Positions 1 through 8,805 are shown, counted from the first letter of the stretch. The stretch: 34,294 nt of DNA from Paludibacteraceae bacterium (GCA_024401645.1 JAKSKR010000031.1:1-34294); one strand, 5' to 3'. The notes: a model not told the origin generated them from the letters alone. Numbers and translations: made by a program.

Positions 1-22
1 TTACATTTATTTGCATACGAAA

Positions 23-60
23 AGAGGGCATATCAATTTTGATACACCCTCTTTTTGTTT
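23..60 (+). terminator. Rho-independent terminator of an upstream gene
   Basis: Arms 23-36 and 39-52 pair with a two-base internal mismatch and a two-base loop, followed by a T run (51-60). It closes a transcription unit that lies left of the window. Confidence 0.7.
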
Positions 61-161
61 TCCCTTAATTATGGCATTATCTACCTCTATTTCTGTTAAT
101 CTGCATCTTTAGTACTGAATTTGGTGCATTTTATTTGTTTTATGATGCAATTTGATTATTT

Positions 162-1259
162 TTGAACATCAGAAAAACACAAGCTAGTACTTATATGCAT
201 TCTTTCGACTATTCTGTATCTCCTAGTTCTCTACTTCTGCCAGATGTCGTGAAATTGTTGACAGCATTGTACGAGGAAAAGGGACGACAGGAATTGTATT
301 TCGAAACCGCACCTGAAATATTAAATGCCTTGAAAAAACAAGCCTTGGTCGAAAGTTCGCAATATGCTAATTCCATTTTGGGGCGTGTGGCATCAAACGA
401 ACGTTTACGCGCGTTGGTCACTAATAAAACGGTTCCAGAAGGTAAGCCTGAAGAAGAGATTGCCGGCTATAGCGAAGTTCTTAGCTCCATTTTTAATAAT
501 TATGGTTCTATAGTTATCTCCTCAAGCTCCATTTTGCAACTCCACAAGCTGCTGTTCAGTTATTCGGCATCTGTAAAAGGGGGTGTATTCAAGATTGAGG
601 ATGAAGTGCTAGTTGAAACCTGTGCCGATGGAAGTAAGTTCGAACGATTTCGCACTGTTTCGGCTGCCGATACCCTAAAGGCGGTTGATGAGCTTTGTGA
701 AAACTTCAATCAAGCAATTGCTAGAGGTGAACACGACCCGCTTTTGCTAATTTCGCAGTTTGCGCTCGATTTTCTCTGCATACATCCGTTTACAGAAGGT
801 TCGGGACGCATCAGTCGTTTGCTAGTGCTTTTGCTTTTGTATAAGTCCGGATTCTTTGCAGGCATGTATGTCAGTCTTGAAAGAATATTAGAGTTGTCGC
901 GCGACGTTTATTACGATGCCTTACGCCAATGCTCTGTGGGGTGGCACGAAAACACTAACGACTATTTACCTTTCGTTCGCTATTTCCTTGGCCTATTCCT
1001 AAAGGTTTACCGCGACTTTAACGACCGCGTGGCGCTTTGCCGGAAAGGAAATCTTTCAAAGGCAGATCGTATTTGGATGGTTTTCGACAAGAAAGTTGGG
1101 CAGATAAAGAAATCGGACATCCTAGCCTTTTGTCCCGATGTCAGCCAAACAACCATCGAACGTACGTTAGCCGAACTTTTAAGGCAAAACCTAATTGTGA
1201 AAGTCGGTAATGGACGTGGTGCTGCCTATTTAAAGAATATCAATATTTCAAACAGATAA
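162..1259 (+). CDS. Fic family protein (probable AMP transferase) with C-terminal winged helix
   Basis: Probable cytoplasmic Fic enzyme; family members transfer AMP or a related group to a hydroxyl side chain of a target protein. Seen: a Fic_N-like N-terminus (about 10-110), the Fic core with HPFTEGSGR at residues 208-216 (canonical HPFxxGNGR, here Asn to Ser) and a second Arg at 219, then a winged-helix segment at about 300-360. In class II Fic proteins an inhibitory helix before the core carries (S/T)xxxE(G/N), often read as S-N-R-I-E-G. The aligned position here (69-74) reads A-N-S-I-L-G, so the inhibitory Glu appears to be Leu. No antitoxin gene is adjacent. The open frame allows a TTG start at 162 or an ATG at 195; the ATG (354 aa) keeps the whole fold and may be the true start. 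Target unknown. The next gene begins 23 bases downstream but is functionally unrelated. Confidence 0.85.
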   Translation: MNIRKTQASTYMHSFDYSVSPSSLLLPDVVKLLTALYEEKGRQELYFETAPEILNALKKQALVESSQYANSILGRVASNERLRALVTNKTVPEGKPEEEIAGYSEVLSSIFNNYGSIVISSSSILQLHKLLFSYSASVKGGVFKIEDEVLVETCADGSKFERFRTVSAADTLKAVDELCENFNQAIARGEHDPLLLISQFALDFLCIHPFTEGSGRISRLLVLLLLYKSGFFAGMYVSLERILELSRDVYYDALRQCSVGWHENTNDYLPFVRYFLGLFLKVYRDFNDRVALCRKGNLSKADRIWMVFDKKVGQIKKSDILAFCPDVSQTTIERTLAELLRQNLIVKVGNGRGAAYLKNINISNR

Positions 1260-1282
1260 GAAATTAAAATACAAAATACTAA

Positions 1283-2869
1283 ATGGAAAAAAGACTTTTA
1301 CTTGGTGACGAGGCTATTGCATTAGGTGCAATTCATGCCGGACTAAGCGGTGTTTATGCTTATCCTGGCACTCCGTCGACCGAGATTACCGAGTTCATCC
1401 AATCGAATAAGCTAGCGCAAGAACGCAATATTCACAGCCGTTGGAGTACGAACGAAAAGACAGCAATGGAAGCTGCTTTGGGTATGAGTTATGCGGGTAA
1501 GCGTGCCTTGGTCTGTATGAAGCATGTGGGCATGAACGTTTGTGCCGATGCCTTTGTTAACAGTGCCGTTACTGGTGTTAATGGTGGATTGGTTGTTTTG
1601 GCAGCCGACGACCCTAGCATGCACAGTAGCCAGAACGAACAAGATAGCCGTTTCTACGGTAAGTTTGCCATGATCCCAATTTTTGAGCCAACTAACCAAC
1701 AAGAGGCTTACGATATGATGGCAGATGCTTTCGCTCTTAGCGAGAAGCTTCACCTCCCAATCTTAATGCGTGTGGTGACACGTTTGGCTCATAGCCGTGC
1801 TGCTGTTGAAATTAAGGATCCTATTGCAGAAAACGGTTTGAATCCAGACTCTGGCCGTCATTGGGTATTGTTGCCTGGCATTGCGCGCAAACAGTATCTT
1901 GGCCTTGTTGAAAAGCAAGCCGAAATGCTAAATGTAGCCGAAGCTTCAAAGTACAACATGAGTAAGGTTAAGAAGGCAAAGACCGGCATCGTAGCTTGTG
2001 GTATTGCCTACAACTACGTTTGCGAAGCCATAGGCACTGACGCTGCTGTCGTAAAGGTTTCCCAATATCCGTTGCCAGAAAAGCAGATTCGCCAGTTGGC
2101 AGAGTCTTGCGAAGAACTGATGATTTTCGAAGATGGTCAGCCTGTGGTTGAAAACGATGTTCGTGCTATTCTTGGCACCGGTTACACCGTAAAGGGACGT
2201 CTTACTGGCGACCTTCCTCGCACAGGTGAACTTGACCCCGATAATGTGGCAAAGGCTTTGGGTGTTGCTACCGAATTGACTTTCGCACCTGCCAAGAATT
2301 TGGCTAACCGTCCGCCTCAATTGTGTAAGGGCTGTGGTCACCGCGACGTCTATACCGCGTTGAATCAGGTGGCAGCCGAATATCCTAACCACCGAATTTT
2401 TGGTGATATTGGTTGCTACACGTTGGGTGCGTTGCCTCCGTTCCAGTCGTTGGCAAGCTGTGTCGACATGGGTGCCAGCATTACCATGGCAAAGGGTGCT
2501 GCCGACGCAGGCTTGTTCCCTTCTATTGCGGTTATTGGCGACTCAACCTTTACCCATAGTGGTATGACCGGTTTGCTCGATGCAGTTAACGAGAATTCAA
2601 ACATAACAGTTGTTATCAGCGATAATCTGACGACCGGTATGACTGGAGGTCAAGACTCTGCCGGTACTAACAAGTTCGAGGCTATTTGCCTAGGCTTGGG
2701 CGTCGATCCGGCTCACGTGCGTGTTGTGGTTCCACTTCCACAGAATATGGAAGAGATTACCAAGATTATCCGCGAAGAAATTGAATACAAAGGTGTCAGT
2801 GTCATCATTCCTCGTCGTGAGTGCATGCAGACATTACAGCGTCATTTAAGAGAAAAGAAGAACAAATGA
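1283..2869 (+). CDS. iorA: Indolepyruvate:ferredoxin oxidoreductase, alpha subunit
   Basis: Catalyses CoA-dependent oxidative decarboxylation of arylpyruvates (indolepyruvate, phenylpyruvate, hydroxyphenylpyruvate) to arylacetyl-CoA and CO2 with ferredoxin; the reaction is reversible. Seen: N-terminal pyrimidine-binding domain with AYPGTPSTEI (26-35), CKGCGH (348-353), and the thiamine diphosphate segments GDIG (374-377), GDST (419-422) and DNLTTGMTGGQ (about 448-458). At 528 aa it ends soon after the TPP domain and lacks the C-terminal ferredoxin-like domain with CxxCxxC clusters seen in archaeal IorA, so electrons must pass by another route. ATG start 23 bases after the Fic gene. It overlaps iorB by four bases (ATGA), indicating translational coupling. 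First gene of a five-gene operon. Confidence 0.93.
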   Translation: MEKRLLLGDEAIALGAIHAGLSGVYAYPGTPSTEITEFIQSNKLAQERNIHSRWSTNEKTAMEAALGMSYAGKRALVCMKHVGMNVCADAFVNSAVTGVNGGLVVLAADDPSMHSSQNEQDSRFYGKFAMIPIFEPTNQQEAYDMMADAFALSEKLHLPILMRVVTRLAHSRAAVEIKDPIAENGLNPDSGRHWVLLPGIARKQYLGLVEKQAEMLNVAEASKYNMSKVKKAKTGIVACGIAYNYVCEAIGTDAAVVKVSQYPLPEKQIRQLAESCEELMIFEDGQPVVENDVRAILGTGYTVKGRLTGDLPRTGELDPDNVAKALGVATELTFAPAKNLANRPPQLCKGCGHRDVYTALNQVAAEYPNHRIFGDIGCYTLGALPPFQSLASCVDMGASITMAKGAADAGLFPSIAVIGDSTFTHSGMTGLLDAVNENSNITVVISDNLTTGMTGGQDSAGTNKFEAICLGLGVDPAHVRVVVPLPQNMEEITKIIREEIEYKGVSVIIPRRECMQTLQRHLREKKNK

Positions 2870-3435
2870 AGAAAGATATAATTTTGTGTGGTGTAGGTGG
2901 CCAGGGCATCCTTTCAATTGCCACCATCATTGGTCAGGCTGCTACCGAGGCTGGCTTGTATCTTAAGCAGGCCGAAGTGCATGGTATGAGCCAGCGTGGC
3001 GGCGACGTGCAGAGTAACTTGCGCTTGAGTACTGAACCTATTTTCAGCGACCTCATTCCTAAAGGAAAGGTAGACATGATTGTGTCTATGGAGCCTATGG
3101 AAGCTTTGCGTTACTTGCCTTATTTGGCAGCCGATGGCGTTGTCGTAACCAACAGCAAGAACTTTGTGAATATTCCCGACTATCCCGATGCTGCTGCCGT
3201 TGAACAGGAGTTGAAGGCTTTACCAAAGTCGGTATTGCTCGATATTGAAGACTTGGCGAAGCAGACCAAGAACCCTAAAGGGGCCAACATGGTGCTTCTT
3301 GGCAAGGTGGCTGCTCACCTCGAAATCCTTTCAGCCGACCAGTTGCGTAATGCGGTTTCTCGCATTTTCCAACGCAAGGGTGCCGAAGTTGTTGAATCTA
3401 ACCTCAAGGCATTCGACTTGGGCCTAAACGCTTGA
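2866..3435 (+). CDS. iorB: Indolepyruvate:ferredoxin oxidoreductase, beta subunit
   Basis: Small subunit of the arylpyruvate:ferredoxin oxidoreductase (pyruvate ferredoxin oxidoreductase gamma-type fold). Seen: the N-terminal segment CGVGGQGILS and the HGMSQRGGDVQSN segment typical of the family; 189 aa, usual length. The frame is open further upstream, but the ATG at 2866 inside the iorA stop (ATGA) fits the family N-terminus and coupled translation. It acts as a complex with IorA in the cytoplasm. Confidence 0.93.
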   Translation: MKKDIILCGVGGQGILSIATIIGQAATEAGLYLKQAEVHGMSQRGGDVQSNLRLSTEPIFSDLIPKGKVDMIVSMEPMEALRYLPYLAADGVVVTNSKNFVNIPDYPDAAAVEQELKALPKSVLLDIEDLAKQTKNPKGANMVLLGKVAAHLEILSADQLRNAVSRIFQRKGAEVVESNLKAFDLGLNA

Positions 3436-3446
3436 TTTTTTTGCTT

Positions 3447-4763
3447 ATGGCTGAACGATATTCAGAATATTTCAATCCCGAGCTCGAAACCCTGTCTCGC
3501 GATGAGATTAAGAAACTTCAGTTAGAACGTTTGCAGGCTACCGTGCGTCATTGCATGAACTCGCCTTTCTATAAGAAACGTTTCGAGGAAGCTGGACTAA
3601 AACTAGAAGACATCAAGACGCTCGACGATATCCGTAAGATTCCGTTTACCACCAAGCAAGACTTGCGCGATACTTATCCGTTCGGTCTTTCTTGTGTTCC
3701 GCTTTCAAAGTGTGTGCGCTTGCATTCAAGCAGTGGAACAACGGGCAACCCAACGGTCATCCTTCACACGCAGAAGGATCTTGACGAATGGGCAAATGCG
3801 GTGGCACGTTGCTTATGGATGGTGGGGCTTCGTCCTGAAGACGTCTTCCAAAATTCGTCTGGCTACGGCATGTTTACCGGCGGATTGGGTTTCCAATATG
3901 GCGCAGAACGTTTGGGTATGCTCACCATTCCGGCCGCTGCTGGTAATTCTGTTCGTCAAATTAAGTTCATTAAAGACTTCGGTACAACGGCAATACACGC
4001 AATACCTAGTTACCTTACGCGCCTTTACGAGGTGATGGAACAGGAAGGTGTCGACCCTAAACGCGATACCAAGTTGAAGGTTTTCGCCATTGGAGCAGAA
4101 CCGCATACCGAGGAACAGCGCAAGCGCATCGAGAACATGTTTGGCGTTAAGGCTTACAATTCGTTTGGCATGAGCGAAATGTGTGGCCCGGGTGTGGCTT
4201 TCGAGTGTAAGGAACAGAACGGTCTTCACATTTGGGAAGACTACTATATCGTTGAGATTGTCGACCCAGAAACCCTTGAACCGGTTCCCGATGGACAGAT
4301 TGGCGAATTGGTGCTTACCACCCTCAACCGCGAGGCTATGCCTATGTTGCGCTACCGTACGCGCGACCTTACCCGCATTCTTCCTGGCGATTGCCCTTGT
4401 GGACGTAAGCACATACGCCTAGACCGTATGAGGGGACGTAGCGACGACATGATGGTGCTTCGTGGGGTTAACATCTTCCCAATTCAGATTGAGAAGATTC
4501 TGTTGAACTTCCCAGAACTCAGCAGCAACTACCTCATCACCCTCACAACCGACAACGATAACGACAACATGACCGTTGAGGTTGAATTGGCTAAGGATGG
4601 TTTGACCGATGTTCAGCTTAAGGATTTGGAGAAGAACGTCTGCCATGCGTTGAAAGACGAAATTCTTCTTACGCCGCGCGTTCATCTGCTCGCTTCTGGA
4701 ACATTGCCACAAACCGACGGCAAGGCCGTTCGTGTTAAAGATCTTCGTAAGGTTTACCAGTAA
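3447..4763 (+). CDS. paaK: Phenylacetate-CoA ligase family protein (AMP-forming)
   Basis: Adenylate-forming enzyme joining an arylacetate to CoA with ATP (giving AMP and PPi). Seen: phosphate-binding loop SSSGTTGNPT at residues 94-103, the YNSFGMSE core, ELVLTTLNREAMPMLRYRTRD, hinge region GRSDDMMVLRGVNIFP, and C-terminal TDGKAVRV with the catalytic-type Lys at 426; 438 aa, normal for PaaK. The frame opens at a TTG at 3432, but the ATG at 3447 gives the usual N-terminus and lies 11 bases after iorB. Linkage to iorAB indicates that arylacetyl-CoA is the shared intermediate. An AMP-forming ligase costs two phosphate bonds, favouring activation of free arylacetates over energy-yielding release. 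Exact substrate not determinable here. Confidence 0.88.
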   Translation: MAERYSEYFNPELETLSRDEIKKLQLERLQATVRHCMNSPFYKKRFEEAGLKLEDIKTLDDIRKIPFTTKQDLRDTYPFGLSCVPLSKCVRLHSSSGTTGNPTVILHTQKDLDEWANAVARCLWMVGLRPEDVFQNSSGYGMFTGGLGFQYGAERLGMLTIPAAAGNSVRQIKFIKDFGTTAIHAIPSYLTRLYEVMEQEGVDPKRDTKLKVFAIGAEPHTEEQRKRIENMFGVKAYNSFGMSEMCGPGVAFECKEQNGLHIWEDYYIVEIVDPETLEPVPDGQIGELVLTTLNREAMPMLRYRTRDLTRILPGDCPCGRKHIRLDRMRGRSDDMMVLRGVNIFPIQIEKILLNFPELSSNYLITLTTDNDNDNMTVEVELAKDGLTDVQLKDLEKNVCHALKDEILLTPRVHLLASGTLPQTDGKAVRVKDLRKVYQ

Positions 4764-4775
4764 TTTTGTAATATA

Positions 4776-5528
4776 GTGAAAATTTCCCTTCTTCAGCGCG
4801 ATGTCGTTTGGGGCAGCCCCTCAAAAAACATCCAACAGGCCAATGACGCTATTAAGGCTTTGCCAAAGAGCGACCTTTACGTCTTGCCCGAAATGTTCAG
4901 TACTGGTTTTGTTTCAGAACCCAATGGAATGGCAGAATCGGAAAATGGCGAGTCGTTGGCTTGGATGAAGCTGTTGGCACACGAACTAGATGCTGCCATT
5001 GCTGGTTCGGTTGCTGTTTCTACGGCAAACGGATACCGCAACCGTTTCTATTTCGTGAAACCCGATGGCGAAGTCACGTACTACGACAAGCGCCATCTGT
5101 TCACCTATGGGGGCGAGCACAAACGTTATGCGGCTGGCGACAGCAGGGTGGTGGTAGAGTTCCGGGGCGTGCGTTTCATGCTTTCGGTATGCTACGACTT
5201 GCGTTTCCCTACCTGGTTGCGCAACCACGAAGACTACGATTGCCTGCTAACCGTAGCCAATTGGCCAACGGTGCGCCTGGGGGCTTGGAACGTGTTGCTG
5301 CATGCCCGTGCCATTGAGAACCAGTGCTACGTGTGTGGCGTAAACCGTGTGGGTAACGATCCGGCATGCGAATACAGTGGCGGTACCATGTGTATTGATG
5401 CTTACGGACGCGATGTTGCTGCTTGTGCGGCTGGTCAGGAAGATGCGGTGACCGTAGAACTCGACATGGACAGGTTAAGGTCTTTCCGTCAGAAATTCCC
5501 AGTCTTAAAGGATCAAGACCAACTCTGA
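4776..5528 (+). CDS. Nitrilase-superfamily amidohydrolase, probable omega-amidase
   Basis: Likely hydrolyses alpha-ketoglutaramate (the keto acid left when glutamine donates its amino group) to 2-oxoglutarate and ammonia. Seen: the nitrilase triad Glu39 (PEMFSTGF), Lys105 (YYDKRHLF) and Cys139 in SVCYDLRFPTW, the signature of the YafV/Nit2 group; 250 aa, full length. Starts with GTG 12 bases after paaK. Adjacency to an aminotransferase matches the known glutamine transaminase - omega-amidase partnership. The family assignment is firm; the exact amide substrate is inferred from the motif and neighbours. Confidence 0.85.
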   Translation: MKISLLQRDVVWGSPSKNIQQANDAIKALPKSDLYVLPEMFSTGFVSEPNGMAESENGESLAWMKLLAHELDAAIAGSVAVSTANGYRNRFYFVKPDGEVTYYDKRHLFTYGGEHKRYAAGDSRVVVEFRGVRFMLSVCYDLRFPTWLRNHEDYDCLLTVANWPTVRLGAWNVLLHARAIENQCYVCGVNRVGNDPACEYSGGTMCIDAYGRDVAACAAGQEDAVTVELDMDRLRSFRQKFPVLKDQDQL

Positions 5529-5563
5529 AACAGGATTTCACATAACCTATAAATCGAATAAAA

Positions 5564-6877
5564 TTGAATACCCCTTTAGATTATAAAATAGTGACCGATG
5601 CCATGGATAGCATGGCTCTGGGCAATTTTTCGCAAGCCACCATTCGCGACATTCAGGCGCTTTCACGCTTGTTGGAAGAAAAGACTGGCCAGCCTGTCAT
5701 TCACCTCGAAATGGGTGTGCCCGGACTACAGCCTTCCGAAATTGCGTTAAAGGCAGAACAGGAGGCATTGGCGAATGGCTGCGCTACCGTTTACCCACCC
5801 AATGGTGGAATACCGCGCATTAAGAATGCCGCTTCGCAGTTCGTGAAGGCGTTTATTGGTGTCGACATCGACCCGCTTTGTTGCATACCTACTACCGGCA
5901 GCATGCAGGGCACGTTTGCCACTTTCATGGCCATCCACCATGCCACAGCCGGAACTTCTAAAGACACGGTGTTGTTCATTCAACCAGGTTTCCCCGTGCA
6001 GACAACCCAGTGCGACGTGGTTGGCTTGAAGCACACAGGGCTCGATATTCACGACTACCGTGGCGAAGCCCTTATTAAGAAACTCGACGAGATTTTGTCG
6101 GCAGGCAACATCAACAGCATTGTCTATTCCAATCCTAACAACCCATCGTGGGTATGTTTCACCGAAGACGAGTTGAAGGGCATTGGGGCATTGGCCGACA
6201 AGTACGACGTCATCATACTCGAAGACTTGGCCTATTTTGCCATGGACTTCCGTCGCGACCTTTCGCACCCTTACCAGGCACCTTACCAGGCAACTGTAGC
6301 CAAGTATACCGACAACTATGTGTTGTGGGTGTCAGGCTCTAAAGCGTTCTCTTATGCCGGTCAGCGTGTAGGTGTCACCTGCATCAGCAATAAGCTCTAC
6401 AAACGCGTCTATAGGCCGTTAGCCGACAAGTTTGGCGTAGGCGAGTTCGGCAACTTTTTCTGCAATCGTCTTATGTACACCCTGTCAAGCGGTACCACCC
6501 ATAGCGTACAGCATGCCATGGCCGCACTAATGGAAGCTGCTTGCGACGGCAAGTACAATTTCCTCGACGATGTGAAGGAATACGGCCGCCGTGCCAAGTT
6601 CTTGAAAGAAGTGTTGCTTGCCAACGGATTCTACTTGGTTTACGATAACGACATGGGGGCTCCATTGGCAGACGGGTTCTACTTCACTGCCCAGTACCCA
6701 GGAATGACCGATTTAGAGCTGACACGCGAACTGATGTATTACGGCATTGCCGTCTTCCCGCTCGACACCATGGGCTCAAACGAGCAGGGCGTACGTGTCT
6801 GCACCTCGTTCTTCAAGAAGGAGCAAGAACCAGTCTTCAAGGAAAGAATCGAGATGTTTAGAAAGAATCACCAGTAA
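5564..6877 (+). CDS. PLP-dependent aminotransferase class I/II
   Basis: Fold-type I aminotransferase, 437 aa. Seen: SNPNNPSW (189-196, substrate carboxylate/PLP Asn), EDLAYF with Asp221 and Tyr224, and the PLP-lysine segment SGSKAFSYAGQRVG with Lys260 and the following Arg. Starts at TTG 5564; an in-frame ATG at 5603 is a shorter alternative. Last gene of the iorAB-paaK-omega-amidase operon, closed by a terminator. With the predicted omega-amidase next to it, a glutamine-using transaminase acting on arylpyruvates is the best guess; substrate specificity is inferred, not read from the sequence. Confidence 0.85.
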   Translation: MNTPLDYKIVTDAMDSMALGNFSQATIRDIQALSRLLEEKTGQPVIHLEMGVPGLQPSEIALKAEQEALANGCATVYPPNGGIPRIKNAASQFVKAFIGVDIDPLCCIPTTGSMQGTFATFMAIHHATAGTSKDTVLFIQPGFPVQTTQCDVVGLKHTGLDIHDYRGEALIKKLDEILSAGNINSIVYSNPNNPSWVCFTEDELKGIGALADKYDVIILEDLAYFAMDFRRDLSHPYQAPYQATVAKYTDNYVLWVSGSKAFSYAGQRVGVTCISNKLYKRVYRPLADKFGVGEFGNFFCNRLMYTLSSGTTHSVQHAMAALMEAACDGKYNFLDDVKEYGRRAKFLKEVLLANGFYLVYDNDMGAPLADGFYFTAQYPGMTDLELTRELMYYGIAVFPLDTMGSNEQGVRVCTSFFKKEQEPVFKERIEMFRKNHQ

Positions 6878-6899
6878 GACAGCTGGCTTTAATATGGTT

Positions 6900-6930
6900 G
6901 GCATATCGGCAACGGTATGCCTTTTTCTGT
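6900..6930 (+). terminator. Rho-independent terminator closing the ior operon
   Basis: Nine-base arms 6900-6908 and 6913-6921 (one G-T pair) with a GCAA loop and a following T run. Confidence 0.88.
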
Positions 6931-7024
6931 GTCATTAATCTAGATATAAGCCTCATAAGTAGATATAATCATTGCAGCTATGTGGTAAATGCAAGTCTTC
7001 TTAATTTAGTGTCGTAAACAAAAA

Positions 7025-7198
7025 ATGAAGAAGCTTATGCAAAAGTACGTATGTGATGTGTGTGGTTGGGAATACGATCCCGAAGTGGGTGTTCCCGAAG
7101 CCGGAATAGCACCAGGAACCCCATTCGAAGAACTGCCTGCCGACTTTGAATGCCCTATGTGCGGTGTTGGCAAAGATCAGTTCTCGGCTGCAGGATAA
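7025..7198 (+). CDS. Rubredoxin
   Basis: Small cytoplasmic iron electron carrier. Seen: two knuckles, CDVCG (Cys10, Cys13) and CPMCG (Cys43, Cys46), the four ligands of the single iron, with the family core [21 protein letters not shown]; 57 aa. A second in-frame ATG at 7037 would give 53 aa, the classic rubredoxin length. The first ATG has an A-rich upstream stretch and either is possible. It stands alone between two terminators, so it is a monocistronic gene. Rubredoxins serve oxygen and peroxide reduction in anaerobes, but the partner is not in this window. Confidence 0.95.
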   Translation: MKKLMQKYVCDVCGWEYDPEVGVPEAGIAPGTPFEELPADFECPMCGVGKDQFSAAG

Positions 7199-7277
7199 GA
7201 GAGACCGCTAAAGCTTTTATTGAAGCCTATCAATATTGAGTTTGAGTTTTTTGGGTAAAACCTTCCTTAACTATGCG

Positions 7278-7315
7278 AGCCCCGGCATTGGTTGCCGGGG
7301 CTTGTTTGTTTTTTG
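7278..7315 (+). terminator. Strong Rho-independent terminator after rubredoxin
   Basis: Perfect 10-base GC-rich arms 7278-7287 and 7293-7302 with a five-base loop, then a T-rich tract. Confidence 0.93.
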
Positions 7316-7348
7316 TGTAATAGGGTAGTGTTATATCTTATTTTTCTC

Positions 7349-7356
7349 TACCTTTG
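7349..7356 (+). promoter_or_regulatory. Predicted Bacteroidota -7 box of metY
   Basis: TACCTTTG matches TAnnTTTG, 34 bases before the metY ATG. No clear -33 TTTG element at usual spacing. Confidence 0.6.
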
Positions 7357-7390
7357 CCAAACAATTGAAATAAAAAACATATCGATTATA

Positions 7391-8677
7391 ATGGAAAAGA
7401 AACAAACACTCGATACCCTCTGCGTGCAGGAGGGCTGGAAACCAAAGAATGGTGAACCACGTCAGTTGCCTATCTATCAGTCTACTACTTTCAAGTACGA
7501 CGATACTGAACAGATGGCCGACTTGTTCGACCTTAAGGCTAGCGGTTACTTCTACACCCGTTTGCAGAACCCAACTAACGACGTTGTTGCCGACAAGATT
7601 GCTAAACTTGAGGGTGGTGTTGCGGCTATGCTCACTTCTTCTGGTCAGGCTGCTAACTTCTACGCTATTTTCAACATCTGCGAAGCTGGCGACCACTTTA
7701 TCTCTGCTGCTTCTATCTACGGTGGCACTTTCAACTTGTTTGGTGTTACCATGAAGAAGTTGGGCATTGAGGTGACTTTCGTTGACCAGAATGCTCCGGT
7801 TGAAGAATTGCAGAAGGCTTTCCGTCCTAACACCAAGTGTGTGTTTGCCGAAACCATCACCAATCCAACCCTTTCGGTTCTCGACATCGAGAAGTTCGCT
7901 AAGTTGGCGCACTCAAACGGTGTGCCTTTGATTGTCGATAACACTTTCCCAACCCCATACAACTGCCGTCCGTTCGAATTCGGTTGCGACATCGTTACCC
8001 ACTCAACCACTAAATATATGGATGGCCACGCTGCTACCGTTGGCGGTTGCATCGTCGACAGTGGTAACTTCGATTGGGACGCTCATGCCGACAAGTTCCC
8101 TGGTTTGACTCAACCAGACCCTTCTTACCACGGCTTGGCTTACAGCAAGGCTTTCGGTAAGGGAGCTTACATTACAAAGGCTACAGCCCAGTTGATGCGC
8201 GACTTCGGCTCTATTCAGAGCCCAATGCACGCTTTCTTGTTGAATGCCGGCCTCGAAACCCTACACTTGCGTATGCCTCGCCACTGCGAAAACGCCTTGG
8301 CTGTTGCCGAATACTTGAGCAAACACCCTAAAGTCGATTGGGTGAACTATCCGGGCATGAAGGGCGACAAGTACTACGACTTGGCACAGAAGCAGTTCCG
8401 CAATGGTCAGACTTGTGGTGTTGTTACCTTCGGCTTGAAGGGCGACCGCGAAAAGGCAGTCCGTTTCATGGATAGCCTTAAGTTGGCTGCTATTGCAACC
8501 CACGTTGCCGATGCCCGCACTTGTGTGCTTCACCCAGCTAGCCACACTCACCGCCAGTTGACCGACGAACAGCTCCGTGCCGCTGGTGTCGATCCAACCC
8601 TTATCCGCTTCTCAGTTGGTATCGAGGGCAAGGAAGACATTATTGCCGACCTCGAGCAGGCTCTCGAAAAGGCTTAA
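7391..8677 (+). CDS. metY: O-acetylhomoserine aminocarboxypropyltransferase / sulfhydrylase
   Basis: PLP enzyme of the Cys/Met metabolism family; converts O-acetylhomoserine plus sulfide (or methanethiol) to homocysteine (or methionine) in the cytoplasm. Seen: phosphate-binding FYTRLQNPTN (Tyr55, Arg57), SSGQAA, Tyr110 in SIYGGT, Asp183 in IVDNTF, and the PLP lysine Lys208 in THSTTKYMDGH; 428 aa, normal length. The frame is open upstream to a TTG at 7292, but the ATG at 7391 lies just after the promoter box and gives the family N-terminus. Monocistronic between a promoter and a terminator. Confidence 0.93.
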   Translation: MEKKQTLDTLCVQEGWKPKNGEPRQLPIYQSTTFKYDDTEQMADLFDLKASGYFYTRLQNPTNDVVADKIAKLEGGVAAMLTSSGQAANFYAIFNICEAGDHFISAASIYGGTFNLFGVTMKKLGIEVTFVDQNAPVEELQKAFRPNTKCVFAETITNPTLSVLDIEKFAKLAHSNGVPLIVDNTFPTPYNCRPFEFGCDIVTHSTTKYMDGHAATVGGCIVDSGNFDWDAHADKFPGLTQPDPSYHGLAYSKAFGKGAYITKATAQLMRDFGSIQSPMHAFLLNAGLETLHLRMPRHCENALAVAEYLSKHPKVDWVNYPGMKGDKYYDLAQKQFRNGQTCGVVTFGLKGDREKAVRFMDSLKLAAIATHVADARTCVLHPASHTHRQLTDEQLRAAGVDPTLIRFSVGIEGKEDIIADLEQALEKA

Positions 8678-8705
8678 TCTGCTTTCATTTTAAAATGCAA
8701 TAGTA

Positions 8706-8740
8706 AGGCTGAAACCATTCGCGTGGTTTCAGCCTTTTTG
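8706..8740 (+). terminator. Rho-independent terminator after metY
   Basis: Perfect 12-base arms 8706-8717 and 8724-8735, six-base loop, T run to 8739. Confidence 0.93.
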
Positions 8741-8797
8741 TTAACAAGTTATGGCCAATCTGTTTTCTTTTACACTTAATTTCTGCAAAACGTTTAT

Positions 8798-8805
8798 TAC
8801 CTTTG
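8798..8805 (+). promoter_or_regulatory. Predicted -7 box upstream of the Tyr/His-rich lipoprotein
   Basis: TACCTTTG (TAnnTTTG), 19 bases before the ATG at 8825; implies a very short leader. Confidence 0.55.

Noticed and set aside
3813..4412. 199-codon minus-strand open frame inside paaK
   Set aside because: Fully overlapped by a well-conserved adenylating enzyme; the product has no recognisable domain.
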